A stretch of 64,000 bases of DNA from JBBIGV01 sp037447335 (GCA_037447335.1 JBBIGV010000007.1:1-64000), one strand, 5' to 3'; shown: positions 53,838 through 62,385, counted from the stretch's first letter. A program made the numbers and translations. The notes: generated from the letters alone by a model not told the origin.

Positions 53838-54326
53838 TTAATAGATACCAGTTCCTTTTAAATCGTCTCCCTGCAATTCTTTTTGTACCTCTTCGAAGTT
53901 AGCAAGAAAAGATCCAGCAGCCTGGAGACCGTATTCAGCCATTTCTTCTATCGCATCGTATTTAGGTTGAAGGAATTGCTGAAATATATCATAGTCATTA
54001 ACAGTAATAGTAATTTGCGTTCCTAATCTGGGCAGCGGTCTTTCAGAAATAACTATTGAGTAATCCTGGATTTCAACCGGCGCTTCCCAGTTATTATAAA
54101 AGATGTCAAAAAAATCTTTACCCATTTTTGTTTGGGTTTCATCAACAATAAAGCCTGTTAATTCGAGGTCGGGGTCTCTTAAAGAAAGAACTTCTGTTTC
54201 CTCAGATTCCAACAGTTTCTGATATTCTTCCAGCAATATTCTTAATGAATCCGTTGTCTGACCATAGTTAGCAACACCGATGCTGACTAATAAAAAACAT
54301 AATATTAAAACTCTCAAGTTTAGCAT
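53838..54326 (-). CDS. csgE: CsgE, curli export specificity factor
   Basis: 162 residues from the ATG at 54326, which starts a good signal peptide (MLNLRVLILCFLLVSIGVAN); a longer frame from 54368 adds 14 residues. The CsgE core is seen at about 45-115: LTGFIVDETQTKMGKDFFDIF, split by family-typical TKxGxDFxxxF, then YSIVISERPLPRLGTQITI. CsgE caps the periplasmic side of CsgG and selects curlin for export. The C-terminal ~50 residues (FLQPKYDAIEEMAEYGLQAA and on) extend beyond the usual 110-residue mature CsgE. First gene of the csgE-F-G unit. Confidence 0.9.
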   Translation of the reverse strand: MLNLRVLILCFLLVSIGVANYGQTTDSLRILLEEYQKLLESEETEVLSLRDPDLELTGFIVDETQTKMGKDFFDIFYNNWEAPVEIQDYSIVISERPLPRLGTQITITVNDYDIFQQFLQPKYDAIEEMAEYGLQAAGSFLANFEEVQKELQGDDLKGTGIY

Positions 54327-54759
54327 CTCATCTCTGTAATTTAAGTTTAAAATCAACTTGCCCAACACTCAGTACCAAATGAGAAATGATTGTAAAAATT
54401 AAGTCGTTTATTGCGATTATATCATCACGAATTTTCACAACTGTAAGTTCGATAAAATCTTAAGTTAAGTCAATAGTTTTGTCCGTTTTTAAATATTTAA
54501 AAACTAACGCGTTAACTCAAATCAGTTCAAGATTAAAAGAACAAAAATAATTGTCAGCTTTTTAGTTTGACAAAATATATGCCACCTATACATTGTGCAA
54601 TATATAACAGAAACAACAAAAATATAATAAGTTTTAAGTAAAAAATTTTAACCCCGATATTAAAAAGTTTGTTTATTTGTCAATAAATTTTAACAGGAAA
54701 TTTTTAGCAATGCAGCGCCTGATTTTCAATAGCCTGCGGGGCGTTTTTTCTGCTCTTAC
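54327..54759. other. Upstream region of csgEFG, 433 bp, no gene
   Basis: Very AT-rich, with stops in all frames. It holds the csgE promoter at 54542-54573. The stretch from there to csgE is a leader of about 200 bases without a visible structured element. Confidence 0.55.
54542..54573 (-). promoter_or_regulatory. Bacteroidota-type promoter of csgEFG
   Basis: On the minus strand TTG at 54573-54571 is followed after 21 bases by TATTTTTG at 54549-54542, an exact TAnnTTTG box with the same spacing as the mraZ promoter. Transcription would begin near 54535, giving a leader of about 200 bases to csgE. Confidence 0.5.
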
Positions 54760-55218
54760 TTATACCTGCATGAACGTACTAGAATAAATTTTCCTGTAAT
54801 CCGGTAAGAGAACTTCTCTGTCCTCAAACTCAAGATGCGCTCTTATCATTTCATCGGTAGTCTCTTCAGTTATTTTTATGTTATTAATAACCGATGGATC
54901 GATTGTTAGAATCTCAATTATTTTGTCACTAAGAAAAGCAATTAATTTTTCAGAAATTTCTATCACGATTATACGTGAATCCGATCCCGGAACTTTTCGG
55001 TTAAGTTTAAGCAGCTTGTGTATCGGGATTACCGGGATTAAAAAGTTTCTGTATCTTATTTTCTTTTTTGAAGATAAAAGTTCTTCCGGTGTTAAATCCA
55101 CATCAACCGGTTTTAGAACTGTCAACACCTCCTTTAGATCGGCACAAAACTCTATGCCAGATATCTGAAAAATCATCAATCCGGATAATGTATCAAGTGT
55201 ATGGGGGATTTTTTTCAT
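54760..55218 (-). CDS. CheW-like domain protein
   Basis: 152 residues that fill a single CheW domain: GLMIFQISGIEFCADLKEVL at the start, RNFLIPVIPIHKLLKL in the middle (the family's G/R-x-x-x-P-V-I-x-L-x-x-L motif), and RIIVIEISEKLIAFLSDKI then ITIDPS-type later strands. CheW couples chemoreceptors to CheA, but no receptor, CheA or CheY gene is nearby, so it may work in another signalling path. It lies upstream of csgE and downstream of the NtrC-type regulator, on the same strand but separated from each by about 190-430 bases. No Shine-Dalgarno sequence is evident. Confidence 0.8.
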   Translation of the reverse strand: MKKIPHTLDTLSGLMIFQISGIEFCADLKEVLTVLKPVDVDLTPEELLSSKKKIRYRNFLIPVIPIHKLLKLNRKVPGSDSRIIVIEISEKLIAFLSDKIIEILTIDPSVINNIKITEETTDEMIRAHLEFEDREVLLPDYRKIYSSTFMQV

Positions 55219-55315
55219 TTAATCAATAAAAATAATTCAATTACGAATTACTCTGTAAACAACATATGTACCATTCGCAATTCATTAAATAATGCGGATT
55301 TAAAAGGAGGGAAGT

Positions 55316-55402
55316 ATGCAAAACCTTCAATCAGGTAAAATATCTTAACAATTTGATAAAGATAGTTTAACCTCTGAACGTATTTTTCAACACTTTGTTT
55401 AA
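55316..55402 (+). pseudogene. Possible decayed small gene with a strong ribosome site
   Basis: AAAGGAGGGAAGT precedes an ATG that reads MQNLQSGKIS and then TAA; the same frame continues QFDKDSLTSERIFQHFV to a second stop. The strong ribosome site plus the clean continuation suggests a gene broken by one nonsense change, or a ten-residue leader peptide. It lies in the gap between two minus-strand genes, on the other strand. Confidence 0.25.
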
Positions 55403-55405
55403 CAA

Positions 55406-56764
55406 TCAGTCTTTTTTGGGCGGTACCAGATCGTAAGTAGCTATTTTACTATAAAGTGTCGGTTTCGAAATACCAAGCACCTGGCAAGCTTTTCTTTTGT
55501 CCCAGTTAAGATGATTAAGCACGAGCTGAATTTGTTCTTTCTCAACATCAGCAAGGCTTAGTGATGTCCTGTCAACAATTGGATTCATTTCGCTTTCTTT
55601 ATGTCTTAAAAGTATGTTCTCCATTTCAAGCACATCTCCGTTAGATAATACAACAGCCTGCATCAGAGTATTCTCCAGCTCTCTTACGTTTCCAATCCAG
55701 TTGTAATTCTGAAGGTTCTCCATTACGTCGTATGGAATTTTTGTAACGCTCTTATGCAGTTCCTGGTTTATTTTTCTTAAGAAGTGAACCACAAGATCCG
55801 GTATATCCTCACGTCTTTCTCTAAGGGGGGGAATATTAATTGAAAAAACATTCAGCCTGTAGTAAAGGTCTTCTCTGAATTTTCCTTCAGCCACAAGTTT
55901 TTGAAGATCGCGGTTGGTCGCAGCAATTATTCTTGCTTTCATTGGAATCGGGAATTCACCTCCAACACGTTCAAATTCTTTTTCCTGTATAACACGCAGA
56001 AGTTTTACCTGCAGATCAGGAGTGATCTCGGAAATTTCATCAAGTAAAATTGTTCCTTCGCCGGCAAGTTCAAACTTTCCTTTTTTATCACGGGTCGCTC
56101 CTGTGAAAGATCCTTTGATGTGTCCGAAGAATTCGCTTTCGAGTAACGACTCGGTAACAGCCGTACAATTAACAGCAACAAAAGGATGATTTTTAGTAAT
56201 GCCGGAATAATGAATCATTCGTGCGATCAACTCTTTGCCTGTACCGCTTTCACCCTGAAGCAGCACTGTAACTTTGCTGGATGAAATCTGACCAGTCTTC
56301 TTAAAGATATCTTTCATCTGAGGAGTTTTCCCGATCAGCTTAATATCAGTCTGAGGATTAAACTCTCCTTCAGGAAGATTAATAGTGAACTGCTCGCCGA
56401 GCTTTTTACTTTTTATTGCTCTTCTTACAGCAGTGATTAATTTTTGCGGGTCAACTGGTTTTTCTATACAATCATAAGCGCCGGCTTGCATTGCTTCAAT
56501 TGTAGATTCAACATCATCTAAAGTTGTCATAACTATTACGGGAAGATTCCGGTCAAGCTCTTTTACGCGTCTGAGTACTTTTATACCATCGATGCCCGGC
56601 ATACGAAGATCGGTTACAACAAGATCAACAGGTTCTCTCTTCATAACCTTCAATCCTTCTTCGCCCTCAGATGCACTGAGAATTTTCAACTTCAGATCAC
56701 TCAGATAGTCTTTTAATGAATTTCTGATTGAAGGCGAGTCATCTATTATTAACACTTTGTCATT
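55406..56764 (-). CDS. Sigma-54-dependent response regulator (NtrC family)
   Basis: 452 residues from the ATG at 56764, where the receiver domain starts (MNDKVLIIDDSPSIRN); a TTG 11 codons earlier has a GGAG site and is possible. Receiver 1-120 with phospho-acceptor D53. AAA+ domain about 142-370 with Walker A GESGTGKE at 172-179, the sigma-54 contact loop GSFTGA at 219-224 (Ser in place of the usual Ala of GAFTGA), Walker B GTILLDEI, and the R-finger region. Fis-type HTH at about 405-450 (WDKRKACQVLGISKPTLYSK). No partner kinase is adjacent. Targets may include the neighbouring curli genes; inference only. Confidence 0.93.
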   Translation of the reverse strand, partial: NDKVLIIDDSPSIRNSLKDYLSDLKLKILSASEGEEGLKVMKREPVDLVVTDLRMPGIDGIKVLRRVKELDRNLPVIVMTTLDDVESTIEAMQAGAYDCIEKPVDPQKLITAVRRAIKSKKLGEQFTINLPEGEFNPQTDIKLIGKTPQMKDIFKKTGQISSSKVTVLLQGESGTGKELIARMIHYSGITKNHPFVAVNCTAVTESLLESEFFGHIKGSFTGATRDKKGKFELAGEGTILLDEISEITPDLQVKLLRVIQEKEFERVGGEFPIPMKARIIAATNRDLQKLVAEGKFREDLYYRLNVFSINIPPLRERREDIPDLVVHFLRKINQELHKSVTKIPYDVMENLQNYNWIGNVRELENTLMQAVVLSNGDVLEMENILLRHKESEMNPIVDRTSLSLADVEKEQIQLVLNHLNWDKRKACQVLGISKPTLYSKIATYDLVPPKKD

Positions 56765-56797
56765 CATAACTTTCTTTTGATATGTGTACGGTTTCAA

Positions 56798-57143
56798 TTA
56801 TTTTTCTCCGGAGTTTTTTCGGAATTAGAATTTTCTTTATTCGTTTGAATGTTAAATAATTTTACCTTTGACCTCGCAACTAACATGCCAAGTAAAATAT
56901 TTTAATTTTCAACAAAAAAGATGAAATGGAAGGTTGTTTTAATAAACTTTGGTTCAAAATGAGATAGTTTTCTCATTGAGGGCAGAGTGAGATATTTACC
57001 TATTAAGCAGAAATTACATCCGGTTTATAAGGTATTTTTTTAACTGCCTCCATTTGAAATTTAATTGATTTTTTATTGCGTTTATCAGAACTGCAATTAG
57101 TAATAACTTGACCTATGAATATCAATAATATCTATACCAGTAA
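56798..57143. other. Divergent intergenic region, 346 bp, no gene
   Basis: AT-rich gap between the sigma-54 regulator and the first MORN_2 gene, with stops in all frames. I looked for a sigma-54 -24/-12 box (GG and GC ten bases apart) and found no convincing one, nor a TAnnTTTG box. Confidence 0.5.
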
Positions 57144-58487
57144 ATGATGAAAGTACTTTTATTAAAATTTATTTTACTTAGCCTGTTTGTCTTACCGACA
57201 GTATACTCACAGACAACGGGTGAAACGGAAACAAAAAAAACTTACTTCCCTAATGGCAGGGTAAAAACAGAAGGACAATACGTTAACGGAAGGCTGCATG
57301 GAAAATACCTCGAGTACTATCCCAACGGACGCGTATGGAAAGAATGGTACTTCGAGTACGGATTTGAAGAAGGGCTGTCAACATGGTATTTCGAAGATGG
57401 TCTTGTCAGCATCGAATGGAATTATCGCCGCGGTAATAGAGAAGGTCTATCACGATGGTACTATGAAACCGGTGAATTGTGGGCTGAACAAAACTATGTT
57501 AACAACGTGCTCGATGGAACTACTTATACTTACTACAAATCAGGTGAGCTTCAGGGTGAATGGAGATACGTAAACGGCTCTCTACAGGGTGTATCCAGAA
57601 CTTATTATAAGTCAGGTAATCCTGAAGTTGACAGAACATTTGTTGATGGTGTGCTGCATGGTTCAACAAAAGTTTATCACGATGGTGTATTAAATACCGT
57701 TGCACTTGATGCCCGCTTTGTTAATGACAAGCTCGAAGGTGAAGTGCTTATTTATGATTCGGGGGGAACCCTGCGCGTACGTGACGATTATGTGAACGGT
57801 GAATTAAAGAACAGAGTACGTTATGACTATACGGGCAGGGTTGAAGCGCTTGAGAGAACAGATAGAACTTACTACGACAATGGCGTTATGAATGAAGAAA
57901 TTTTTTTGATTGATAACGTTCGCGAGAATGCCGCACGCACTTATTATGACAGCGGTTTTCTTAAAGAAGAATTGAACTATGTAAGCGGTGTTCTCCAGGG
58001 AAGATCATTTGTTTTTTACGAGAATGGTATCTTAAAAACTTCAATTGATTATCTTAACGGCGAGAGAAGGGGATATACAAAACATTACTATGAAAATGGC
58101 GCACTCGAATCAGAAGTGAATTATACCAATAATATGAAGAACGGCATATCTCTCCGCTACTATCCTTCAGGCGTTATTAAGTATTCGGTATATTATAAAG
58201 ATGATCAGCTCAACGGTGAAGTACGGACTTATTATGAAAACGGATTGCTGGAGTCTTCAGGACTAATGGAAGATGGAAAGCCAGCAGGCAAAAAAACATT
58301 TTATTTTAAAAACGGTTCCGTTAAACAGGAAGAGAATTATTGGAATGGCGAACTGGAAGGTTGGCGGCGTTCCTACCATCAAAATCGTCAGCTTAAAAAA
58401 GAAGAATTTTTCAGCAAAGGGGTTTTACAGCGTAGTAAAGAATATGATGAAAATGGTTTGCTGATTTCAACTACAGGCTATAATTAA
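57144..58487 (+). CDS. Secreted MORN_2 / YwqK-type repeat protein
   Basis: 447 residues: signal peptide (about 1-22, cut near VYSQT), then about 18 tandem repeats of 22-24 residues through to the end. Each reads roughly T-Y-Y-x-N-G-x-L-x-x-E-x-x-Y-x-N-G-x-L-x-G (for example YFPNGRVKTEGQYVNGRLHG, YYENGALESEVNYTNNMKNG). This is the MORN_2 repeat found in YwqK proteins, which are often annotated as antitoxins because of one link in Bacillus; no toxin partner is here. A surface or periplasmic beta-ladder is likely. The next gene is a paralogue two bases away. Confidence 0.82.
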   Translation: MMKVLLLKFILLSLFVLPTVYSQTTGETETKKTYFPNGRVKTEGQYVNGRLHGKYLEYYPNGRVWKEWYFEYGFEEGLSTWYFEDGLVSIEWNYRRGNREGLSRWYYETGELWAEQNYVNNVLDGTTYTYYKSGELQGEWRYVNGSLQGVSRTYYKSGNPEVDRTFVDGVLHGSTKVYHDGVLNTVALDARFVNDKLEGEVLIYDSGGTLRVRDDYVNGELKNRVRYDYTGRVEALERTDRTYYDNGVMNEEIFLIDNVRENAARTYYDSGFLKEELNYVSGVLQGRSFVFYENGILKTSIDYLNGERRGYTKHYYENGALESEVNYTNNMKNGISLRYYPSGVIKYSVYYKDDQLNGEVRTYYENGLLESSGLMEDGKPAGKKTFYFKNGSVKQEENYWNGELEGWRRSYHQNRQLKKEEFFSKGVLQRSKEYDENGLLISTTGYN

Positions 58488-58488
58488 A

Positions 58489-59424
58489 ATGAATCCGTTA
58501 CTGAAATATTTACCGCTGATCTTCATTTCCTTTAATCTGAATTTATTTTCACAAGTTGAAACTGTAACCGAACATTACGCTGATGGCGTATTGAAGAAGA
58601 GTGAATCATTTAAGAATAATAAACTTGACGGCACTTCTTACTATTATTATCCGTCCGGGGTATTGAAGGAATCCATAACCTATAATGATGGTCAAAAGCA
58701 TGGACTAAACCAAAGCTATTATGAAACGGGTGTCCTCAAGGAGTCACTAAATTATGCAAGCAACAAAATTGACGGCAAGTTCAGTTCATTCTATCCATCA
58801 GGAATTTTGAAAGAGCAGGGAAGTTACTCCAATGGCGTGCCGGATGGCGACTTCAAAGCCTATTATGAATCAGGACAATTGAAATCTTTTTATACTTACA
58901 GTAATGGTTTAAGAGAAGGTGCCGGCAATGAGTATTACGAAAGCGGCGCACTTTCTGCCGAAGCATATTTCCAAAATGATGTGCAGACCGGAGAATTGAA
59001 AATGTACTATGAGGATGGCTCTTTAAAAGCCCTCTTCAATTACGAGTTTGGTGATTTGAATGGTCCTTCTGCCGAATATTATCAGGATGGTACTATTAAA
59101 TCAGAAAAAAATTATATCGGCGGTAAACTTCACGGAGAGATAAAAGAATATTTTGAAAATGGTAATCTAAAAACCGAAAGTTATTTTGATCAGGGCTTCA
59201 GAGCCGGTATTACCAGATCATATTATGATAACGGCAGCCTTTGGACCAAGCAGAAATATGATAAAAACCTGCTTAACGGGGAAACAAAAATATTTCGCAG
59301 AGATGGCTCTTTATGGTATGTCGAACTTTACGAGAACGGTGAATTAATATCCAGTGAAGAATTTCTTCTGATGGCAAAGTTATTTCTGTCAGATCATTCC
59401 GTGAGTAAGTTCTGTTCATCATAA
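58489..59424 (+). CDS. Secreted MORN_2 / YwqK-type repeat protein, paralogue
   Basis: 311 residues with a signal peptide (cut near NLFSQ) and about 12 repeats of 23 residues, the same type as the preceding protein (YYYPSGVLKESITYNDGQKH, YYESGQLKSFYTYSNGLREG, YFENGNLKTESYFDQGFRAG). The ATG begins one base after the preceding stop, so the pair is cotranscribed and probably arose by duplication. The last 25 residues (LLMAKLFLSDHSVSKFCSS) leave the repeat pattern. Function unknown; it is not an obvious toxin-antitoxin module since neither protein resembles a toxin. Confidence 0.8.
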   Translation: MNPLLKYLPLIFISFNLNLFSQVETVTEHYADGVLKKSESFKNNKLDGTSYYYYPSGVLKESITYNDGQKHGLNQSYYETGVLKESLNYASNKIDGKFSSFYPSGILKEQGSYSNGVPDGDFKAYYESGQLKSFYTYSNGLREGAGNEYYESGALSAEAYFQNDVQTGELKMYYEDGSLKALFNYEFGDLNGPSAEYYQDGTIKSEKNYIGGKLHGEIKEYFENGNLKTESYFDQGFRAGITRSYYDNGSLWTKQKYDKNLLNGETKIFRRDGSLWYVELYENGELISSEEFLLMAKLFLSDHSVSKFCSS

Positions 59425-59427
59425 TTC

Positions 59428-59458
59428 TTGATATTAAAACGGCAATGGTCTAAATTTC
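59428..59458 (+). promoter_or_regulatory. Candidate promoter of aguB-aguA
   Basis: TTG at 59428-59430, then 20 bases, then TAAATTTC at 59451-59458, seven of eight positions of the TAnnTTTG box. The start of transcription would be about 25 bases before the aguB ATG. Confidence 0.4.
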
Positions 59459-59491
59459 TTTCCAATTAAATCATAAAAATTCTGCAATGCA

Positions 59492-60397
59492 ATGATAACT
59501 TCAAAAAATCTACCGGATAAATTCACTGTTGGACTTCTTCAGATGTCCTTATCAAAAAATACTGATGACAATCTTAAAAAAGCGGTTGACTGGATTGATA
59601 AAGCATCAAAACAGGGGGCACAGGTAATCTGTTTACCTGAACTTTTCAGGTCACAATATTTTTGTCAGAAGGAAGATATTGAGCTGTTTGATCTGGCTGA
59701 AACTATTCCCGGTACTTCAACCAAAGCGATCAGTAAAGCAGCAGTGAAGAATAAAGCTGCTGTAATTGTTCCGTTGTTTGAAAAGAGAGCTCAGGGAGTT
59801 TATCACAACAGTGCGGTTGTAATTAATACTGATGGTAAAATAGTCGGGCATTACAGAAAAATGCATATACCGGAAGATCCATCTTACTATGAAAAGTTTT
59901 ACTTTACACCGGGTGATCTTGGTTATCAAAACATTCAAACCGAATATGGAAATATCGGAACACTGATTTGCTGGGACCAATGGTATCCTGAAGGTGCAAG
60001 GCTTACAACCCTTAAAGGTTCAAGCGTTATTTTTTATCCGTCCGCAATAGGTTGGCATCCCTCCGAAAAACAGCAACATGGTAAAGCACAGTTTGAATCA
60101 TGGCAAACCATTCAGCGCGGGCATGCAATTGCAAACGGAGTTTATGTTGCTGCTGTGAACCGCGTAGGGTTAGAGAAGGAAAATCCGGAATCCGACGGAA
60201 TTGAATTTTGGGGTGCGTCTTTCATTGCCGATCCGCAAGGGATTATATTAACACAGGCATCTCACGATAAAGAAGAAATAATTCTTGGCGAAGTTGATTT
60301 AAACAGAATAGAATACATCCGCCGCAACTGGCCCTTCCTTCGCGATAGAAGAATTGAAACATATGATGGGATAATGAAAAGGTACATTGATCCATGA
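59492..60397 (+). CDS. aguB: N-carbamoylputrescine amidohydrolase
   Basis: Nitrilase-fold enzyme that turns N-carbamoylputrescine into putrescine, CO2 and ammonia. 301 residues. The catalytic triad is seen: E50 in VICLPELF, K123 in YRKMHIPED and C160 in IGTLICWDQWYPEGAR. ICLPELFRSQYFCQ and FYPSAIGWHP are close to known AguB sequences. It is followed by aguA with a four-base overlap (ATGA), which gives the complete second half of the arginine-decarboxylase route from agmatine to putrescine. Confidence 0.96.
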   Translation: MITSKNLPDKFTVGLLQMSLSKNTDDNLKKAVDWIDKASKQGAQVICLPELFRSQYFCQKEDIELFDLAETIPGTSTKAISKAAVKNKAAVIVPLFEKRAQGVYHNSAVVINTDGKIVGHYRKMHIPEDPSYYEKFYFTPGDLGYQNIQTEYGNIGTLICWDQWYPEGARLTTLKGSSVIFYPSAIGWHPSEKQQHGKAQFESWQTIQRGHAIANGVYVAAVNRVGLEKENPESDGIEFWGASFIADPQGIILTQASHDKEEIILGEVDLNRIEYIRRNWPFLRDRRIETYDGIMKRYIDP

Positions 60398-61449
60398 TCA
60401 GTTCCAATCTGTCATCACTCCGGCTTCCCGCCGAATGGGAAAAACACGAAGCTACATGGATTGGCTGGCCCTTCAACAAAAGTGATTGGCCCGGGAAGTT
60501 TACCCCGATACCATGGGTTTACGCTGAGATGGTGAAATATATTTCCCGCGGCGAGATTGTTAGAATTTTTATCCATTCGAAAGAAGAAAAAATTAAAGCT
60601 GAAAAAGTTCTAAAAACTGTTGATGTTAATTTTAATAACATCGAATTCTTCATTAAGAAAAATGACAGAAACTGGCTTCGGGATTCAGGACCAATGTTTG
60701 TTAAAGACAGTAAAGAAGTTATTGCTGTTGATTTTAAGTTTAATGCATGGGCAAAGTATAATGATTATAAGCTTGATGATAAAATTCCCCGATTCATTTC
60801 TGATAAGCTGGGTATTAAAAAAATTATTGCTGAATACAACGGCAGACATGTCGTGCTTGAAGGGGGAAGCATTGATGCAAACGGCAGAGGAACATTAATC
60901 ACCACAGAAGAGTGTTTGCTCGATGAAAAGATTCAGACGCGTAATCCCGGATTCACTAAATCGGAATACTTTGAAGTTTTTAAAAATTATTTAGGAATTT
61001 CAGAAATCATCTGGCTGAATAAAGGAATTGTTGGAGATGATACCCATGGGCACGTTGATGATATCTGCCGGTTTGTTAATAAAGATACTGTTGTATTGGT
61101 TTCAGAAAAAAAATCATCGGACGCGAATTATCACCTCTTAAATGAAAACAAAGAACGGCTGCAAAATATTTGTTTGTCTTATGGTTCTAAGATGAATGTT
61201 GTTCTTCTCCCTATGCCTTCACCACAGATTTTTAAAGGACAGAGACTGCCTGCAAGTTATGCTAACTTTTATATTACTAATTATGCAGTACTGGTTCCCA
61301 CATTTAATGATCCGAATGACAGAATAGCTCTCGGTATTTTATCTGAGCTGATTACTGACAGGGAAGTTATCGGAATCCATGCGGTTGACCTTTTGTGGGG
61401 ATTAGGCACGCTTCATTGTCTTACAAAAGAACAGCCGCTGTGCAAATAA
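60394..61449 (+). CDS. aguA: Agmatine deiminase
   Basis: Converts agmatine to N-carbamoylputrescine and ammonia. 351 residues of the guanidino-group-modifying (PAD) fold. It opens LPAEWEKHEATWIGWPFNK and has NDRNWLRDSGPMFV, VLEGGSIDANGRGTLITTEE and GDDTHGHVDDICRFV. The catalytic cysteine is C342 in GTLHCLTKEQP near the C-terminus. Substrate-binding Asp and His residues are all present. The gene overlaps aguB, whose product uses this enzyme's product. Speculatively, the polyamine output could affect biofilm or surface states, but nothing here shows it. Confidence 0.96.
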   Translation: MISSNLSSLRLPAEWEKHEATWIGWPFNKSDWPGKFTPIPWVYAEMVKYISRGEIVRIFIHSKEEKIKAEKVLKTVDVNFNNIEFFIKKNDRNWLRDSGPMFVKDSKEVIAVDFKFNAWAKYNDYKLDDKIPRFISDKLGIKKIIAEYNGRHVVLEGGSIDANGRGTLITTEECLLDEKIQTRNPGFTKSEYFEVFKNYLGISEIIWLNKGIVGDDTHGHVDDICRFVNKDTVVLVSEKKSSDANYHLLNENKERLQNICLSYGSKMNVVLLPMPSPQIFKGQRLPASYANFYITNYAVLVPTFNDPNDRIALGILSELITDREVIGIHAVDLLWGLGTLHCLTKEQPLCK

Positions 61450-61489
61450 TTTTGCTTAGATGAATAAGAAATAGTTCCGACGATTCCGT

Positions 61490-62074
61490 TTATTTCATTA
61501 TTCCCTTTTTGATGAGATGGTTTACATTCATTTTTAATGATGGCAGGGGATACTCCTCCGGGTTTCTGGCCCAAAGTTCAAGCAGATAATTTAGGCCGCC
61601 AAGCAAAAAATTACGAAGTGTTTTTATGTCAATTTCCGGACTGATTAATTCATCTTTAATTCCCCTGATCATTAACATTTCACCATTGTTAAAAAGAGCA
61701 TCATAATTCGGAATAGAATTGCCATTGGTTTTATGGAGCTGTTGTTTTTCATTTATAAAAACAAGGGCAAGTTCTGGCTTGTTGTCAAAGGTATCAAAAA
61801 ACAGGTCTATTAGACGTTCAATTTTTTCTATCGCATTCAGATTTTCAATTGTTGTTATCTTCGAAGCTTCTGCTGTAAGATTTATCCAGAGTTCATCAAA
61901 AATTTTTATCAAAAGGTCCTGCTTGTTTTTGTAATAAAGATATATACTGCCTGCGGCAACGCCGGCTGCTTCAGCGATGGTCACTATTTTTGCTTTATGA
62001 TAGCCATTTTCGGCAAAAACTTTAACAGCAGCTTGCAGAATGGCTTCATCTTTATTTCCGGTTCTTCTTCTCAT
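61490..62074 (-). CDS. TetR family transcriptional regulator
   Basis: 194 residues. The N-terminal DNA-binding domain (about 8-55) has the TetR helix-turn-helix: AAVKVFAENGYHKAKIVTIA, then AGVAAGSIYLYYKNKQDLL. The helical C-terminal part binds an unknown ligand; the FadR/AcrR-like GGLNYLLELWARNPEE is a common ending. GGAG lies eight bases before the ATG. It converges on aguA and diverges from pntAA; a possible operator lies just upstream at 62089-62116. Regulators of this type next to lipid or efflux genes are common, but no such target is adjacent. Confidence 0.9.
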   Translation of the reverse strand: MRRRTGNKDEAILQAAVKVFAENGYHKAKIVTIAEAAGVAAGSIYLYYKNKQDLLIKIFDELWINLTAEASKITTIENLNAIEKIERLIDLFFDTFDNKPELALVFINEKQQLHKTNGNSIPNYDALFNNGEMLMIRGIKDELISPEIDIKTLRNFLLGGLNYLLELWARNPEEYPLPSLKMNVNHLIKKGIMK

Positions 62075-62088
62075 TTTAATTCTCCGTT

Positions 62089-62116
62089 AACAAACAATTT
62101 TTATTGTTGATTTGTT
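62089..62116. promoter_or_regulatory. Possible TetR operator
   Basis: AACAAACAA and TTGTTGATTTGTT form an imperfect inverted repeat around TTTTTA, 15-42 bases before the tetR ATG. Place and size fit autoregulation by a TetR dimer, but the symmetry is interrupted by two bases. Confidence 0.3.
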
Positions 62117-62234
62117 TTGATAAATAGCACCCTCAAAGTTTATGCTTCCCCTGAAGTATCAATAATCAGAAGGGACTCAGTTTGATCTTGCCCATGCTGT
62201 TCTTAAGTGATTATACTTCAGAGCACCCATATGA

Positions 62235-62366
62235 GTGACAAATAAAAGAACAACAATTCATTTGACCCGCTGGCAGGAACAATGGTTTAATGTTAAAGTC
62301 ATCCCGTTAGAAAAGATTCCCGATCAGTATGAAAAAAATATCAGAAAGAAAAAGATACTTGATTAA
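62235..62366 (+). CDS. Doubtful 43-residue frame, possible gene remnant
   Basis: From a GTG the frame reads MTNKRTTIHLTRWQEQWFNV, then VIPLEKIPDQYEKNIRKKK, to a TAA. The composition (Trp, Gln, Lys-rich end) looks more like protein than random AT-rich sequence. It has no clear ribosome site, and a stop lies just before the GTG. It may be the tail of a lost gene; I cannot assign a family. Confidence 0.2.
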   Translation: MTNKRTTIHLTRWQEQWFNVKVIPLEKIPDQYEKNIRKKKILD

Positions 62367-62385
62367 AATATCAAGATTGTTTCGA

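Noticed and set aside
57144..59424. Toxin-antitoxin module suggested by YwqK-type similarity
   Set aside because: Both proteins have signal peptides and consist only of repeats; no toxin-like gene is adjacent.
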